From positions 4,073,224 to 4,137,223 of the forward strand of contig JAYKKR010000002.1 in NCBI GenBank assembly GCA_036971615.1: DNA of 64,000 nucleotides, written 5' to 3'. This stretch comes from Amyloporia xantha. Its lineage: Eukaryota; Basidiomycota; Agaricomycetes; Polyporales; Adustoporiaceae. The notes beneath the pieces are model-generated. The model was not told where the DNA came from. It did no database searches and saw nothing but the letters and a program-made list of their open reading frames with translations. Each line of letters begins with the position of its first letter. Position 1 is the stretch's first letter. Below are positions 1-10,480 of this stretch, piece by piece. A program made the translations under genes and the position numbers.

Positions 1-1100
1 CTAGTGACTTTACCCGTGGCTTTGCCACGGAGGTGCTTTGCACGTTCAATTGAAGAAATATAATAGGATTGATTCAAATCATAATTCTTCACTGAATTCT
101 AGGTATCATCCAATGGGCACTTTATGCCCATGACCCGTTCCCGTTGCAAAGTACACCCTATCCTATTCCAATTCAGCAAAAATACTATAATGTGAATTTA
201 TTTTGGATCCCTGTGCAAGGAAAAGTGCCGCGAACCATATTTCTGCCCGTTGCGCGGAGCCAGGAGGTGGCGCCGCTGCTGGGAATGTTCCCGTTGCAGC
301 GGACGTACTATGGGGTGAGAGGGCCTGACTGGGATGCAAGGCCGGCGCCAACTTCCGTGATATGGGGATGACCCGTGCCTTCCGCTCTACTGAGTCAGTG
401 CCCACTGCCCGTTCCCGTTGCGCAAGTGGGAATGGTGTATTTTACTTGGATCCTTGCGCGGGGGAGACCCCTGCAGACCCCCCTGCCACTGCGCGGAGCC
501 CGCTGGAGCCTGGCACCAACTCTCGAATCCCCGTGCAAGGAAAAACACTGCGTGGAGCGAGGCATCAATGCACTGACACTGGTTCCTGTTGATACACAGC
601 GGACATATTGCATAGGGGATGCGAGCCTGGTGCCTGTTCCCGTTGCAGCGGGCACTGTATCATATTTTTACCTTTTTTGGATACTTGTGCTGGTCATCCG
701 GAGAGTGCACCGACATAGGTTCCCGTTGCAGCCGACATAGTAGTGCACAGGGAGACCCGATGCGAGCCCGTGCTGCACGCCACTGGTGCCCGTTGCAGCG
801 AGAATGTTGTATTTTACTTTGGGACCTTGCGCGGGGGAGACCCCCGTGGACCCCCCTGCCGCTGCGCGGGGCCCGGCGCCTACTCTCGCGCTGCGCGCGG
901 CCACCTTATGGGAGGACCTGCGGTCGCATGGCAGCCACGCGGCCAACGTGGGTGCCAGGTGGTTTCCACGCGCGCTACGCGCGCCACAATACCCCTGTCG
1001 TCCCACTCTCTTTAGATTATATATGATGTTCTCTGTCTATGCAGAAGCACTGAGGCGGCGAAGGTCTCGACTAGCTGCACACTGAGAGAATTCAGATATT
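1..1100. repeat. GC-rich degenerate repeat block
   Basis: No credible gene is seen. The motif CCGTTGC, usually inside GTTCCCGTTGCAGCGG, recurs at about 141, 246, 291, 415, 640, 723 and 790. A longer direct repeat of about 65 bp, containing TGCGCGGGGGAGACCCC, is present near 436-502 and 808-874. Copies are diverged and irregularly spaced, so this is an old repeat cluster rather than a clean satellite. The small open frames across it are proline/arginine-rich by-products of base composition. Confidence 0.55.
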
Positions 1101-1146
1101 CAAATTCTAAGCTCGCAATGGAATACGGTGTGCATGCAGGTGGTTA

Positions 1147-1403
1147 TTGCTGGTTTCAGCGCCCAAGGCGCGGCGGCCAAACGTGTACAAATTTTGGCCT
1201 GTGGCTGTTTTTTCTAAGGCTGCGACCGCGAAACTCGAACAACTGTAGCTCGCTCATTTCTCATTGTCTCGACCTGCTTCATAAATCAAAATTGCTCTAT
1301 TTATCTGTCCGGAGGGCACCACGAAGTCCGTTCGACAAAAATCCAACTCGTTTCAAAGTTGCTTTTTCGCCGTCCACCAGCACTCAGAACGGCTCGGGCT
1401 CCT
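1147..1403 (+). repeat. Left terminal inverted repeat
   Basis: Left arm of the 1.55 kb foldback element; it matches the reverse complement of 2442-2698 with few mismatches, which become common only at its inner edge. Confidence 0.75.
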
Positions 1404-2441
1404 TCTATGTGACATGAATTCATGTTCTTTTCTCTTAGGTCTGTCTTGATAGACATTCTCGAGGGCCCTGCACCAGATTGGGCCTCTACGAAAGTGTGCA
1501 GCGTTCCAAGCCGTCTTTTTCGCCACCCACCAGCACTCAGGACAGCTTTCGCTCCCGCTCCGCAACGTGTTTCCTCGTTCTTTCAGCTCAGAAGAATCTT
1601 TGTTGATCCTCTCCAGTGCACCGTGTAAGATGGTAGTCACAAAATATATTTCTTGTCATTGGTACTATGTCGGAGTTGGTCAGAGCATAACATCTTGCTT
1701 CAAGGGTGATCACAGAGTTCCCTATCTGCCGAATACTGTAGCTATACTGTCGTTCATTCATCATAAATTCAATTGTATGTACAGAAAACACAAGTCATAT
1801 AGGAAAGAATCAGAACAAGCAGACGAGTGTCAGCAAGCGATCATTCACCTGACAACTCACCTGCAGCACGCATTCAATCGGAATGGTACTGATTCTCCTG
1901 CGAGTCCTTAACCGAAATCTCTATTCAAGGATAAATACGACTGTAAAGACAAAATACATACCTTTCGAGGGGTGAAGCCTAATCCTCAATTGCATCCTCC
2001 AAACCGTTGACTTCAAAACAGACCTCTGCAGCCTCAAATGAACTGATTTCATTTGAGTAGAATATACAGTGCGATAATTCATTATACAGAGACATTCAGA
2101 TGAAAAAATAGCATGGATAAAGACACCGCACTCACCTCCAACCCAATCTCACACAGCCCTTGTCCACGGCGCACTTTGCGTCTGGCAACACACCAAATCT
2201 CCAGTCCTATTGAGTAATTTGAGTACCTTTTGGATGGTATGTTTCTATGTGATTGACGATCTCATCAATGAACAGCCCAGAGACGTCGCACACCTCGAGC
2301 AGTGCAGGTGAAGACGCTCCAAGCCAAGTACAGCTTAGAAATTTGCACACTTTTATACAGGGAAATATCAGTGTGGGGCTCTCAAGAGAGTTTACCAAGG
2401 CTGTCTGAAGGCAAGCGAATGAGGGTGCGAGTTGTGGAGAA

Positions 2442-2698
2442 AGAGCCAGAGCTGTTCTGAGTGCTGGTGGACGGCGAAAAAGCAACTTTGAAACGAGTTG
2501 GATTTTTGTCGAACGGACTTCGTGGTGCCCTCCGGACAGATAAATAGAGCAATTTTGATTTATGAAGCAGGTCGAGACAATGAGAAATGAGCGAGCTACA
2601 GTTGTTCGAGTTTCGCGGTCGCAGCCTTAGAAAAAAACAGCCACAGGCCAAAATTTGTACACGTTTGGCCGCCGCGCCTTGGGCGCTGAAACCAGCAA
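2442..2698 (-). repeat. Right terminal inverted repeat
   Basis: Right arm of the same element, reverse complementary to 1147-1403, ending CCAGCAA before the flanking TA. Confidence 0.75.
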
Positions 2699-2900
2699 TA
2701 TTTGGATGTGTTGTGCTACAGCCTTCGAAGTCGCATCAGCCAAATGAACCCAGTGGCAGATATCCTCACGTCGATTTTGCAGTGCAACACATGGGCCATG
2801 GCGGCTGCAAGAACTGAGGAATAAGCATCATTCGGTGAGTGGAAAGCATCTGAATCATAATACAGAAAGCGATCACGGTTCCTGTAATAGCCCACTTTAC

Positions 2901-4091
2901 CTACGGCTCTTGAGCTTGAGGCTTCACCCTCCTGGCGTAAGCTTCAGAGCTCAGATCGTTCAAAAGGTCCAATTCGTCGATGACGTCCTGTGGCTTCTGC
3001 CCTCGCACGAGCCGGACGACGTTCACCTTGTCAACCATGTAGACCTTCTGCTGACGAAGCCGTGCTCGGTCTAGGTTATGTGCTACGCTCTCGCGAGTCT
3101 CGGTGATGTACTTGTTGCGTGCCCTGGCTATTTTCGCACCTTCATCATCCTCTTCCTCGTCGCCCTCGTACACCATATCTTCCAGGACGTTTATAATGTG
3201 CTGCCTCGATTTAGAGCGTACGATGTATGCGGGTATGTTGAAGCGCGCGCAGTTCCTCAGAATCGCTTCGTCGGATTTCATGAAACGGTTGTCTATTAGG
3301 ATGATTATGGCATCGAAGACGTAGAGTCCCTGGTCGTTGAAGTACTGCCAGTCGGGGATGTCCAAGGTGCCGGCGCCTGGTATGTCGTACCAAACGAACG
3401 GCTTGGCCTCGTTGGGGTCGGCAAACCGGATGATCTCCCTTGTCGTCTCGACGACACCAGTGCGCGCGACCAGTGGACCCTTGTCGTTATTACGCACACC
3501 ACGGAGGGCGTTGATCAGTGATGACTTGCCGCTCCCGGATATTCCAGAGACGGCGAAATGAAATTTGCCCTCCATGTAGTGAAGGCGTTCCTTCGTGGCC
3601 TCCACTTCCGCCGGAGTGGGCGTAACGATAGGTCTGATGCCCTCCTTTAGAGCTCTCTCTACCTCCTCGAGCGCCGCCTGTGCCTCTGCTGCCCGCCTGT
3701 CCGCGTCAGCCTTGGCTTTCTCTGCCTTTGCCTGCTGCATTCGTGCGTTTACGCTCATTCTTTCTGCCCGCATCCTTTCCACCTGACTTCTCATATAATC
3801 TTCCTCCGCTTGATCCCGTTGCTCTTCTGCAGTTTCCCTGGCCTCGTCTGCTCTCCTGCGCTCACTCTCGGCTTGCCTCCTCCCATCCTCTGCTCTGCGC
3901 CTGTTCTCGTTGGCCAGCCTCGCCTCTTCGTGCGCTGCCTGGACCCTCTGTTCAGCGTTCATTCTTTCTTCGTCTGCCCGTCGCTGCTCCTGCCGAGCTC
4001 TTGCCTCAAGCTCCTCCAGCACTGGATTCCTCGTGATGGTCCCGACTGCGAAGAGTCCCAGAAGGACCATGGCTATGGCGTGGGCTGTCAT
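2901..4091 (-). CDS. IRG-type P-loop GTPase, coiled-coil (copy A)
   Basis: Single-exon 396-residue protein. Residues about 25-150 are an Arg/Glu/Ala-rich coiled coil. A G domain follows, with Walker A GISGSGKSS near residue 182, a threonine-bearing ARTGVVETT segment, and a DxPG switch in WYDIPGAGT. The order and spacing match immunity-related GTPases (IRG family, best known as vertebrate interferon-induced GTPases), and related predicted proteins are common in Agaricomycetes. The usual (N/T)KxD guanine-specificity motif is replaced by RSKSRQH. Unlike its four full-length paralogues here it lacks an MGxxxS start; it begins MTAHAIA followed by a short hydrophobic run, so its N-terminus was replaced or the true start lies in an unseen exon. 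Biological role in fungi is unknown; membrane or defence functions are inference. Confidence 0.8.
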   Translation of the reverse strand: MTAHAIAMVLLGLFAVGTITRNPVLEELEARARQEQRRADEERMNAEQRVQAAHEEARLANENRRRAEDGRRQAESERRRADEARETAEEQRDQAEEDYMRSQVERMRAERMSVNARMQQAKAEKAKADADRRAAEAQAALEEVERALKEGIRPIVTPTPAEVEATKERLHYMEGKFHFAVSGISGSGKSSLINALRGVRNNDKGPLVARTGVVETTREIIRFADPNEAKPFVWYDIPGAGTLDIPDWQYFNDQGLYVFDAIIILIDNRFMKSDEAILRNCARFNIPAYIVRSKSRQHIINVLEDMVYEGDEEEDDEGAKIARARNKYITETRESVAHNLDRARLRQQKVYMVDKVNVVRLVRGQKPQDVIDELDLLNDLSSEAYARRVKPQAQEP

Positions 4092-4506
4092 AGTATCGTG
4101 TAGCTGTTGTCAAGTAACACTGATCTGGAGATCTGTAGTAAGACCTTGGAGAATGGTAGCGGCTGTTTATCGGCAGCGGAGACTCGGACGTACCTGGGGC
4201 GAAGCTGACACTTCCGCACGGTCTACACGCGGTGGTGCAGCTAGAAGACCTAAGTACCCAGTAATACTTGCGCACACAGTGAAGCTGACTAATGTTGTAC
4301 ATTTCTTCGTATTCCTTGGGCTCTGGTTGGTCCAGTTCGATGTGCGTCGCTCAAGTTGGCCAAAGAAGCCGCCAGCATGTTTTCCTCATGGCCGATGGCG
4401 GACACAGTATCGCATGTGACCGTAAAGGATGATCGGAGTAGAACAGGTCGTTGTTCACAAATGCTAAATCTACATCGATTACACAGATGACTGCCCTGCA
4501 TGCAGC

Positions 4507-4712
4507 CTATCTAACATGCGCTTCAGCCAGCAGGTCCCTGAGAAGATCTAATTCATCAAAGCAGCGTGCCGTTAACGGCTTGAACTATACCGTCGTTATC
4601 GACAGCAAATACCCTCTGTGGTGGCAGTTGAACGCGCTCAAGATTCTGTGCAATATTCTCGTGCGTTTCTTTGATCAGTTTCTTGCGTGCCTCAATCAAG
4701 CGTATATCGATG
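4507..4712 (-). pseudogene. 3' fragment of an IRG-like GTPase gene
   Basis: About 200 bases matching the C-terminal end of the IRG-like gene at 9023-10480. It includes the LLRDLLAEAHVR ending and TAG stop (plus-strand cta at 4507-4509). Upstream of about 4712 the similarity is lost, so the coiled coil and G domain are absent. It lies in the position expected from the segmental duplication with 8164-9250. It cannot encode a functional GTPase. Confidence 0.75.
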
Positions 4713-4745
4713 CGACGGGCATGAGACTGGTGAAAAGTTTATGAA

Positions 4746-5133
4746 CGTTCATGCTCGGCGGTGATCATGACCCTTGTTCGATAGCAGCTGGGCATCCCCG
4801 GCAGATGCGAACACTTCAATTATCAGCAGCAGTGGAATAGGCGGCCTGTTGCAGTCCTATTGCCGGCCAGAGTGAAAAGTCGAACGTTCGCGTTCAGCTT
4901 GGCGGTATTCACGCCATGTCAGTCGTGTTATGTTACGATCAGGTGGGGGTTATCGTTGGCAGGAGGACGTATAGGTGCTCATCAGCTACGTATCAGTCTC
5001 AGTTTGTTGCTATACCTCAGTGCCCAGAAAATGGCAGCATGCGACGAGCTGGCGAAACACGCAAGTACGGTCAAGGAGAATTTGGTTAGTCGTATATTAT
5101 TCAACCTAGATACTATGTTTTGCATAATCGCCA
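4746..5133. other. Intergenic, no gene seen
   Basis: About 390 bases between the IRG fragment and the 3' end of the oxidoreductase gene. The open frame crossing it has no recognisable domain and runs into the antisense of the neighbouring gene. Confidence 0.6.
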
Positions 5134-6059
5134 TCAATATGCAATGCTTACACGTTTCCCTTCCCATTGATCCCAATGCGGCAGGATTCCCTCAACCAAG
5201 AAATGTGCAACATCTTTCCTCGAAACAGTGTAGGCGCCTGTGAGTTCCCCCTCCACCGCTCTGTATGGAACCTTGGTTGTATTGTCCGCCTTGCATGCTC
5301 CGTCTGTCAGTACTGCTGGCCTCACTACAACGGCGTGTTCCAGTTTGCCGGACTCTAGCAGATCTTCCCTCTCTTGCCATCCCTGAGGCAGGATCTTCTC
5401 ACTGGGCTCCTCGTCCGCCCACTTCCAACCCGCACAGTGCGCAACAACACGCTCCGCTCCAAGCTTATCCGCAAGCGGGCTGCGAAGTAGGTAGCCGTAC
5501 ATGGGTTTGAGGGCCAGGGGGACCACGGCGTGTGAGGCGCGCGAGACGCCCGTGGAGGTAACGGTGATAAGGCGCGGACCTGAGGTGGGGAAAATGGAAA
5601 GCAAGGTGAGGAGCGCTCGCGTACAGAGGTCCGGCGGGGAGATGACAAAGCCCTTGGCGAGGCTGAAGGCCGCGGTGCCACCTGGGGAAACACGGCCATC
5701 AGACATAGGCAGGAATCAGGAGGGAGAGGAGCCCTACCGACGGTGAAGAGGACGAGGTCGATGCCCTTGCCTGCACTTGCTTCTTCAGCTGCTTTCCAAG
5801 CGTCTTGAACATCATCTTTGTTCAGGGCATCCCCTTTGACGAGTCGTGCAGAACCGGAGGCGAGATAGCGCTGGATGGTTGTGTCTGCATCGAAGGTAGA
5901 GGGTGAGCGCAGCAAGAACGTCACACTCGCCCCTTGTTCTATAGATCAATTCGTCAGTGAGTCATGGACATGGTAGGGATGGTGGACGGACTCACGCAGT
6001 AACCTAACTGCAGCGTAGTAGCCAATGTTTCTGGAAGCTCCTATAGCGAAGACGTTCAT
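5134..6059 (-). CDS. NAD(P)-binding Rossmann-fold protein, NmrA/SDR-like
   Basis: Three exons read well: 6059-5996, 5938-5738 and 5681-5134, with GT..AG introns of 57 and 56 bases. They sum to 813 bases, an exact 270 codons plus stop. The protein opens MNVFAIGASRNIG, a nucleotide-binding GxxxxxG turn right at the N-terminus. It continues with an LLRSP segment and DVQDAW, and ends in a conserved-looking VVRPAVLTDG / SRKDVAHFLVEG tail. This pattern is that of atypical short-chain reductases (NAD(P)-binding domain PF13460, NmrA-like), which bind NAD(P)H without an obvious YxxxK catalytic pair. Substrate is unknown. It sits among IRG-like genes but nothing links it to them functionally. Confidence 0.8.
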
Positions 6060-6704
6060 ATCGATTAGGCGGATGTGTGTAGAGTGGATAGATGGATTTG
6101 GACCCACCGCTGCAATTGTCGTGATTTATATACGGGCCCAACTCACTTACCAAGACAAAGGCACTGCTCTGCCACGTCGACTAGGATGGGCGCTGCAGAA
6201 GAATCATGCCTCCATCACGCGCAGCGCCAGCTGTCGGAGGATGCTGCGATCTGGGAGGCGTGTACATGTACAGAACCGCAGTACGACGCTTGACGCTAGC
6301 CCGCAATATGAGCCTCGGCGGATGACCCTTTGTTTTCTCGAACGAGTGCCCTCCGAGCCTGGTGTATAGAAGATAAATGACTCACGCGCGAAAGAGACCA
6401 ATAGCATTGGCAGAGACTGTCAATGAGTTACATATTTAAATGACTACGGTTGGTACGTTTCATGTTCTGCTAGCCGCTGGCCCCGTTTTACCATCTATCA
6501 TCGGCGAGTCTCGCCAGAATATATATCATGTGCTCTTCAAAATCTCTCTCGATGGCCATGGCACTCCTCACTCTTTATGAGGAGGTACCGGGTCCAGGCT
6601 ACCTTGCAATGCCCTGAGCTCATTCTGTGATAGCGTAAAATCATGGCAAGGACTGGACATTGCGAGGGGATAACCTCTGCGGCTGAAAATTATCTCGATC
6701 ATAT
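6060..6704. other. Intergenic, no gene seen
   Basis: About 650 bases upstream of the oxidoreductase gene; presumably contains its promoter. No domain-bearing frame or repeat was recognised until the 9-bp duplication at 6705. Confidence 0.5.
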
Positions 6705-6713
6705 GGCAGAAAG
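6705..6713 (+). repeat. Target site duplication, left
   Basis: GGCAGAAAG directly before the left inverted end; identical to 8164-8172. Confidence 0.75.
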
Positions 6714-8163
6714 GGGCATAGGTAAATTGCCGCACGCGGACGCCGGCGGACGCCAGAGGGACGCTAGAGGGACGCCTGTGAGACGTCTATGAGACGCAAG
6801 ATGAGACGCCTATGAGACGTCTACGAGACGCCTGTGCCACACAGCTTGGCGCCTAGCAGACACGTCCTAGACGTTCAACTTAGATATCCGATGAGAGACA
6901 CACTTGCCGGGCTTGCCGCTTCGCCATCCCAAAGTCTATTCCGTCTATTCCCCACGTAGTCTTCTGTAGTATTTTTATCATATTGCCTGGATATCAGCTC
7001 CTATATACTACTGTGGTCCGCAGTGTCGACCTTCGGGGGGCGTCAGTTGCCACTTGCATTCCGGGCTAAGTTATCTGGAAAGGCTCAGGCTGTGATTCAG
7101 GCATAAGTATCTTGGTTACTCTGAGTCTCATTTGGGTGCTTCGTGTTAAGATTGGTGACCTCTTCACGGTCTTGGTGAGATTGTATTTCCGCACCCTGCC
7201 TGGCCTGTCATCGCCAGGCCTTCTCTTTTAAGCTCTGAATTTCTCCTGGTAGTCCATGTGCTGATCTTAGACTCACTTCTCCAGTGCCACGGGTGGTTCG
7301 TGTGCGTCTTGGTCACACCCCGCTCCCGTCTCCCCTGCGTCGCGGTTGCGTCTTCCCCGCGTCGTGGTTGCGTCTCACCTACGTCCCACCTGCGTCGCGG
7401 CTGCGTCCCACCTATGTCTCTTGCGTCTCACCTGCGTCTCATCTGCGTTTCCCCTGCGTCTCTCCTGCGTCGCACCTGCGTCTTGCTTACGCCCTCTGCG
7501 CGTCTGGCAGGCGTTTGTTGGACGGCAAGGACGCCTCCTTCGCGCGGCACGAACGTCGCTCTGGCGTCTAGGGCGCGTCGCTTCCTGATTGGCTGTGCGT
7601 CGCCCTTGCGTCTCGCGCCTATCCTGCATCCTGCGGCACACCTAAACAGCCACCTCCGAATGGGAGCGACATAATGACCCCATCTGCATGTCACTTGACA
7701 GCAACTTTATGGTCGACCAACCGTCAGCCACTTACTGACCGAGCTACAGCCTCTCTCAATTACATTTTGGACATATTCGCTCAATTCCGACCAATTTCAG
7801 CTAGTACTATATGCATGACAGCAAAAATATAGAAATTTGATTTAACGTCAGTTGTGTGAACCTTTGAATCACACAGTGTGCCATCAAATCTTGTGTATGT
7901 TTTCATTATTATTTCGAAGTGGAACGGCAGGGGGAGAGGTGGAGATAGTACTTGATGCATAAGACGAGACTCATATTCCACCCAAGACTGGCCAAACAGC
8001 GACTTTCCAAACACAGGATTCTCATCGGATTTATTACTCACACACTCTGTCCTACTACGTTCGCATAGCGTCTGCGTTGCGTCTGTGCAGCGTCTGTGTG
8101 GCGTCCGGGACGCGTCGCACAAGCGCCGCAGAGGCGTCCGCTGGCGGCAATTTCCCCAGGCCC
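6714..8163. mobile_element. Non-autonomous DNA transposon with 9-bp target duplication
   Basis: Left end reads GGGCATAGGTAAATTGCCGC. The reverse complement of the right end reads GGGCCTGGGGAAATTGCCGC, 17 of 20 identical, and both continue into CGGACGCC. The element is flanked by the direct repeat GGCAGAAAG at 6705-6713 and 8164-8172. Inside both ends are many GACGC/GCGTC boxes pointing in opposite directions (6733-6835 and 8065-8145), which could be transposase-binding subterminal repeats. No transposase is encoded. A 9-bp duplication favours a MULE/Mutator-like mover; hAT elements typically give 8 bp. It inserted in the sequence CAGAAAGCGATC, which is still uninterrupted in the paralogous segment near 2864. 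Confidence 0.75.
7300..7640. repeat. TGCGTC minisatellite inside the DNA element
   Basis: An irregular tandem array of about 11-12 base units based on CTGCGTCTCAC / CTGCGTCGCAC, densest at 7330-7495. The Ser/Arg/Leu-rich open frames in all six phases here are products of the repeat and are not called as genes. Confidence 0.7.
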
Positions 8164-8172
8164 GGCAGAAAG
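8164..8172 (+). repeat. Target site duplication, right
   Basis: GGCAGAAAG directly after the right inverted end; the same motif occurs once more just downstream at about 8178. Confidence 0.7.
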
Positions 8173-8207
8173 CGATCGGCAGAAAGTACTAAATAAGCCC
8201 AGTTTAC

Positions 8208-8641
8208 CTACGCCTCCGAGCCTTGATCAATCCTCCTGGCAAGAGCATCGGACTCCAAGTCCAGGAAAAGGTCCAGCTCATCGAGGATATCCTGTGGCTG
8301 CTGCCCTCGCATGATTTGGACGACGGTCTCCTTTTCGACCATATAGATCTTCTGCTGACGAAGCCGTGCTCGGTCCAGGTTATGTGCTACGCTCTCGCGA
8401 GTTTCGGCGATGTACTTCTCGCGCGCTCTGGCCATTCTGGTCCCTTCATATTCCTCTCCCTCGTCGCCTCCGTAGTCCGTACACCATATCCTCCAGGACA
8501 TTCCTGATGTGCTGTCTCGATTTAGAGCGTACGATGTATGTGGGTATGTTAAAGCGCGCGCAGTTCCTCAGCGTCGATCAGTGAGTTTTTCATAACGGTG
8601 CCTATCGCGAGTCCATGGCTGCAGCGCAGGCTGTCATGGAT
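8208..8641 (-). pseudogene. Internally deleted IRG-like GTPase
   Basis: The C-terminal about 120 codons of a copy A-like protein are recognisable, from the LRNCARFNIPTYIVRSKS region to the stop. A frameshift lies near 8485-8500. Just beyond 8574 the sequence jumps to a fragment resembling the SSLI part of the G domain (about 8575-8590) and then to the start-codon region (CATGGCT..GGCTGTCAT near 8620-8638). The Walker A-to-switch section and the whole coiled coil are therefore missing. Non-functional. Confidence 0.75.
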
Positions 8642-9022
8642 AGTATCTGTCGCTGTCGTCGGGTAATACTGATCTAGAGGTCTGTAGTATGGCCTTGAAG
8701 AATGGTGGCTGTTGTCTATGAGCAGTGGAGACCCACAGCGAAGCCTGTACTTCCGCACGCTCTACACGCGGTCGTGCAACTCGAAGACTTAACAAGAGCG
8801 CAGTACTTACACGGGCAGGGAGGTCAACTAATATTATATGTTCCATCAAGTTCCCCAGGCCCTGCTTAGTATAATCTGATGTGCGTCGCCCAAATTGGCG
8901 GACTCCGGTGGCATGTTTGCCTCATTGCCGTCTGGGGAGGACACACGGTATTGCATGTGACCGGAAAGGATGTTCAGAAATGCTCAACCTACGATTACAC
9001 AGATGATTGCCGTACATGTAAC

Positions 9023-10480
9023 CTATCTAACATGTGCTTCAGCCAGCAGGTCCCTAAGAAGATCTGATTCGTCGAATAGATCCTTGGGCGGCTTGCCATT
9101 AACAACTTGCACCATAACGTCCTTGTCAACAACATATACCCTCTGTGGTGGCAGCTGAACGCGCTCCAGATTCTGTGCGATGTTCTGGTGCGTTTCTTTG
9201 ATCAGCTTCTTGCGTGCCTCGATCAGGCGCTCTGTTTCATCTTTCTCCTCGTCCTCCTCTAGGTCGTCGCACAGGTTCTGCGTGTGTTGCTGTGACTTTG
9301 AGCGCACGATGTACGCAGGTATTTTGAACCGCGCACAGTTCCGCAGGATCGCGACGTCAGTGTCCGTGAAACGATTGTCGGTGAGAACGATTATGCAGTC
9401 GAAAATGTACAGCCCTTGGGAGTTGAAGTACACCCAGTCGGGAATCTCGAGGGTGCCCGCGCCTGGAACATCGTACCAGACAATCGAGCTCGACGCATTG
9501 GTATCGGCGTACCGCGTGATTTCGCTTGTGGTCTCGACGATGCCAGTGCGTGCTACTCGCGGGTCGCTCGAATTGTTGCGTAAACCGCGGACGGCGTTGA
9601 TTAAGGAGGATTTGCCACTGCCTGAGATCCCAGCAATGGCGAAGTGAAACAAACCATCCTGGTATTGAAGACGTCTCTTTGTCGCGTCGATTTCTTCCTG
9701 AGTTGGGACGATGATTGGCTTGATGCCCTCCTTGAGGGCTCTTTCGGCTTCCTGTCGTGCCTCGAGTGCGTCCGCTGCGTCCTTGTCCGCCTTCGCCTTC
9801 GCTTGCTCAGCCTGCTCTTGATGAAGTCTGGCAATCCGTGCTTCTTCGTCCGCTTTCCGTCGCTCCTCTTCTTGCTTCCTTCTATCCTCCTCTGCCTTCC
9901 TCTGCTGCTCCTCCGCAATTCTCGCTGCTTCATCTGCTCGTCGTCTCTCTTCTTCCGCCTTTCTCCTTTGCTCCTCGATGGCTCTCCTCTCTTCCTCTAC
10001 CCTTCGCGCATCCTCTTCAGCCCTTCTCTGTGCCGCCTCGGCGCGGGCCCTCTCTTCCTCGACCCTTCTAGCGTTTTCCTCTGCTATCCTCCTCTGCTCC
10101 TCCGCGGCTCTCCTTTCCTCATCGGCTCTTCTTCTCTCCTCCTCTGCCCTCCGCCTCTGTTCATCTGCCTGCCTTGCTTCTGCCTCCGCTCTTCTTCTCT
10201 CCTCTTCAATACGGCACCTTTCTTGTTCTGCTCTCCACCTCGCCTCTTCAGCGCGCCTTAATTGTTCTTCGGCTTGCCTTCGAGCCTCTTCTGCACGCCG
10301 CATCTCTTCCTCTGCCCTCCTGGCTGCCTCCGCCGCTCTCTCACGCTCTTCGCGTGCTCTCCTTTCTTGTTCCTCTGCCAGTCGACGCTGTTCTTCGACT
10401 CTCTGTCTTTCTTCCTCCTCTCTCCGCCGCGCTTCCCGCTCGCGTTCTTCCCAGTCGTCTCTCGAATGACCGCCACCCAT
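9023..10480 (-). CDS. IRG-type P-loop GTPase, coiled-coil (copy B)
   Basis: Single exon; 485 residues from the ATG at 10480. That start is preferred over one 25 codons upstream because it gives MGGGHS, an N-myristoylation pattern (Gly2, Ser6) shared with the paralogues. Residues about 10-235 are an unbroken R/E/A-rich coiled coil built of RRAEEER-like repeats. The G domain has Walker A GISGSGKSS near residue 283 and WYDVPGAGT, and again IVRSKSQQH in place of the guanine-specificity motif. A negatively charged EEDEEKDE loop and a C-terminal helical part follow. It heads a divergent pair with copy C. Architecture suggests a lipid-anchored, self-assembling GTPase; activity in fungi is untested. 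Confidence 0.83.
   Translation of the reverse strand: MGGGHSRDDWEEREREARRREEEERQRVEEQRRLAEEQERRAREERERAAEAARRAEEEMRRAEEARRQAEEQLRRAEEARWRAEQERCRIEEERRRAEAEARQADEQRRRAEEERRRADEERRAAEEQRRIAEENARRVEEERARAEAAQRRAEEDARRVEEERRAIEEQRRKAEEERRRADEAARIAEEQQRKAEEDRRKQEEERRKADEEARIARLHQEQAEQAKAKADKDAADALEARQEAERALKEGIKPIIVPTQEEIDATKRRLQYQDGLFHFAIAGISGSGKSSLINAVRGLRNNSSDPRVARTGIVETTSEITRYADTNASSSIVWYDVPGAGTLEIPDWVYFNSQGLYIFDCIIVLTDNRFTDTDVAILRNCARFKIPAYIVRSKSQQHTQNLCDDLEEDEEKDETERLIEARKKLIKETHQNIAQNLERVQLPPQRVYVVDKDVMVQVVNGKPPKDLFDESDLLRDLLAEAHVR

Larger units (their letters stand above)
1147..2698. mobile_element. Non-autonomous DNA element with long inverted ends
   Basis: The first about 257 bases (1147-1403) reappear as a near-perfect reverse complement at 2442-2698. 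The outer ends begin TTGCTGGTTTCAGCGCCC on both sides and are flanked by TA (1145-1146 and 2699-2700), which would fit a Tc1/mariner-type TA target, although a two-base duplication is weak evidence. No transposase frame is visible in the about 1.0 kb interior. A motif containing CCACCAGCACTCAG, preceded by a T-run and CGCC, is repeated in the left half (about 1365 and 1520). It is most likely a MITE-like or deleted DNA transposon; a chance foldback from inverted duplication is the alternative. Confidence 0.65.
2865..4745. repeat. Segmental duplication, copy 1
   Basis: This stretch (IRG-like gene A, the spacer and the 3' end of a second IRG-like gene) is paralogous and collinear with 8164-9250. 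The spacers 4092-4506 and 8642-9022 align along their length, for example ATGTGCGTCGC and GGACACA blocks occur in the same order. In this copy the first gene is intact and the second is reduced to its 3' end; the other copy shows the reverse. Confidence 0.7.
8164..9250. repeat. Segmental duplication, copy 2
   Basis: Collinear with 2865-4745. Here the first IRG-like gene is collapsed to an internally deleted remnant while the second gene continues intact to 10480. Confidence 0.7.

Noticed and set aside
7258..7694. Several frames of 80-138 codons in the TGCGTC minisatellite
   Set aside because: All six phases are open because of the repeat; no start context, domain or conservation can be argued.
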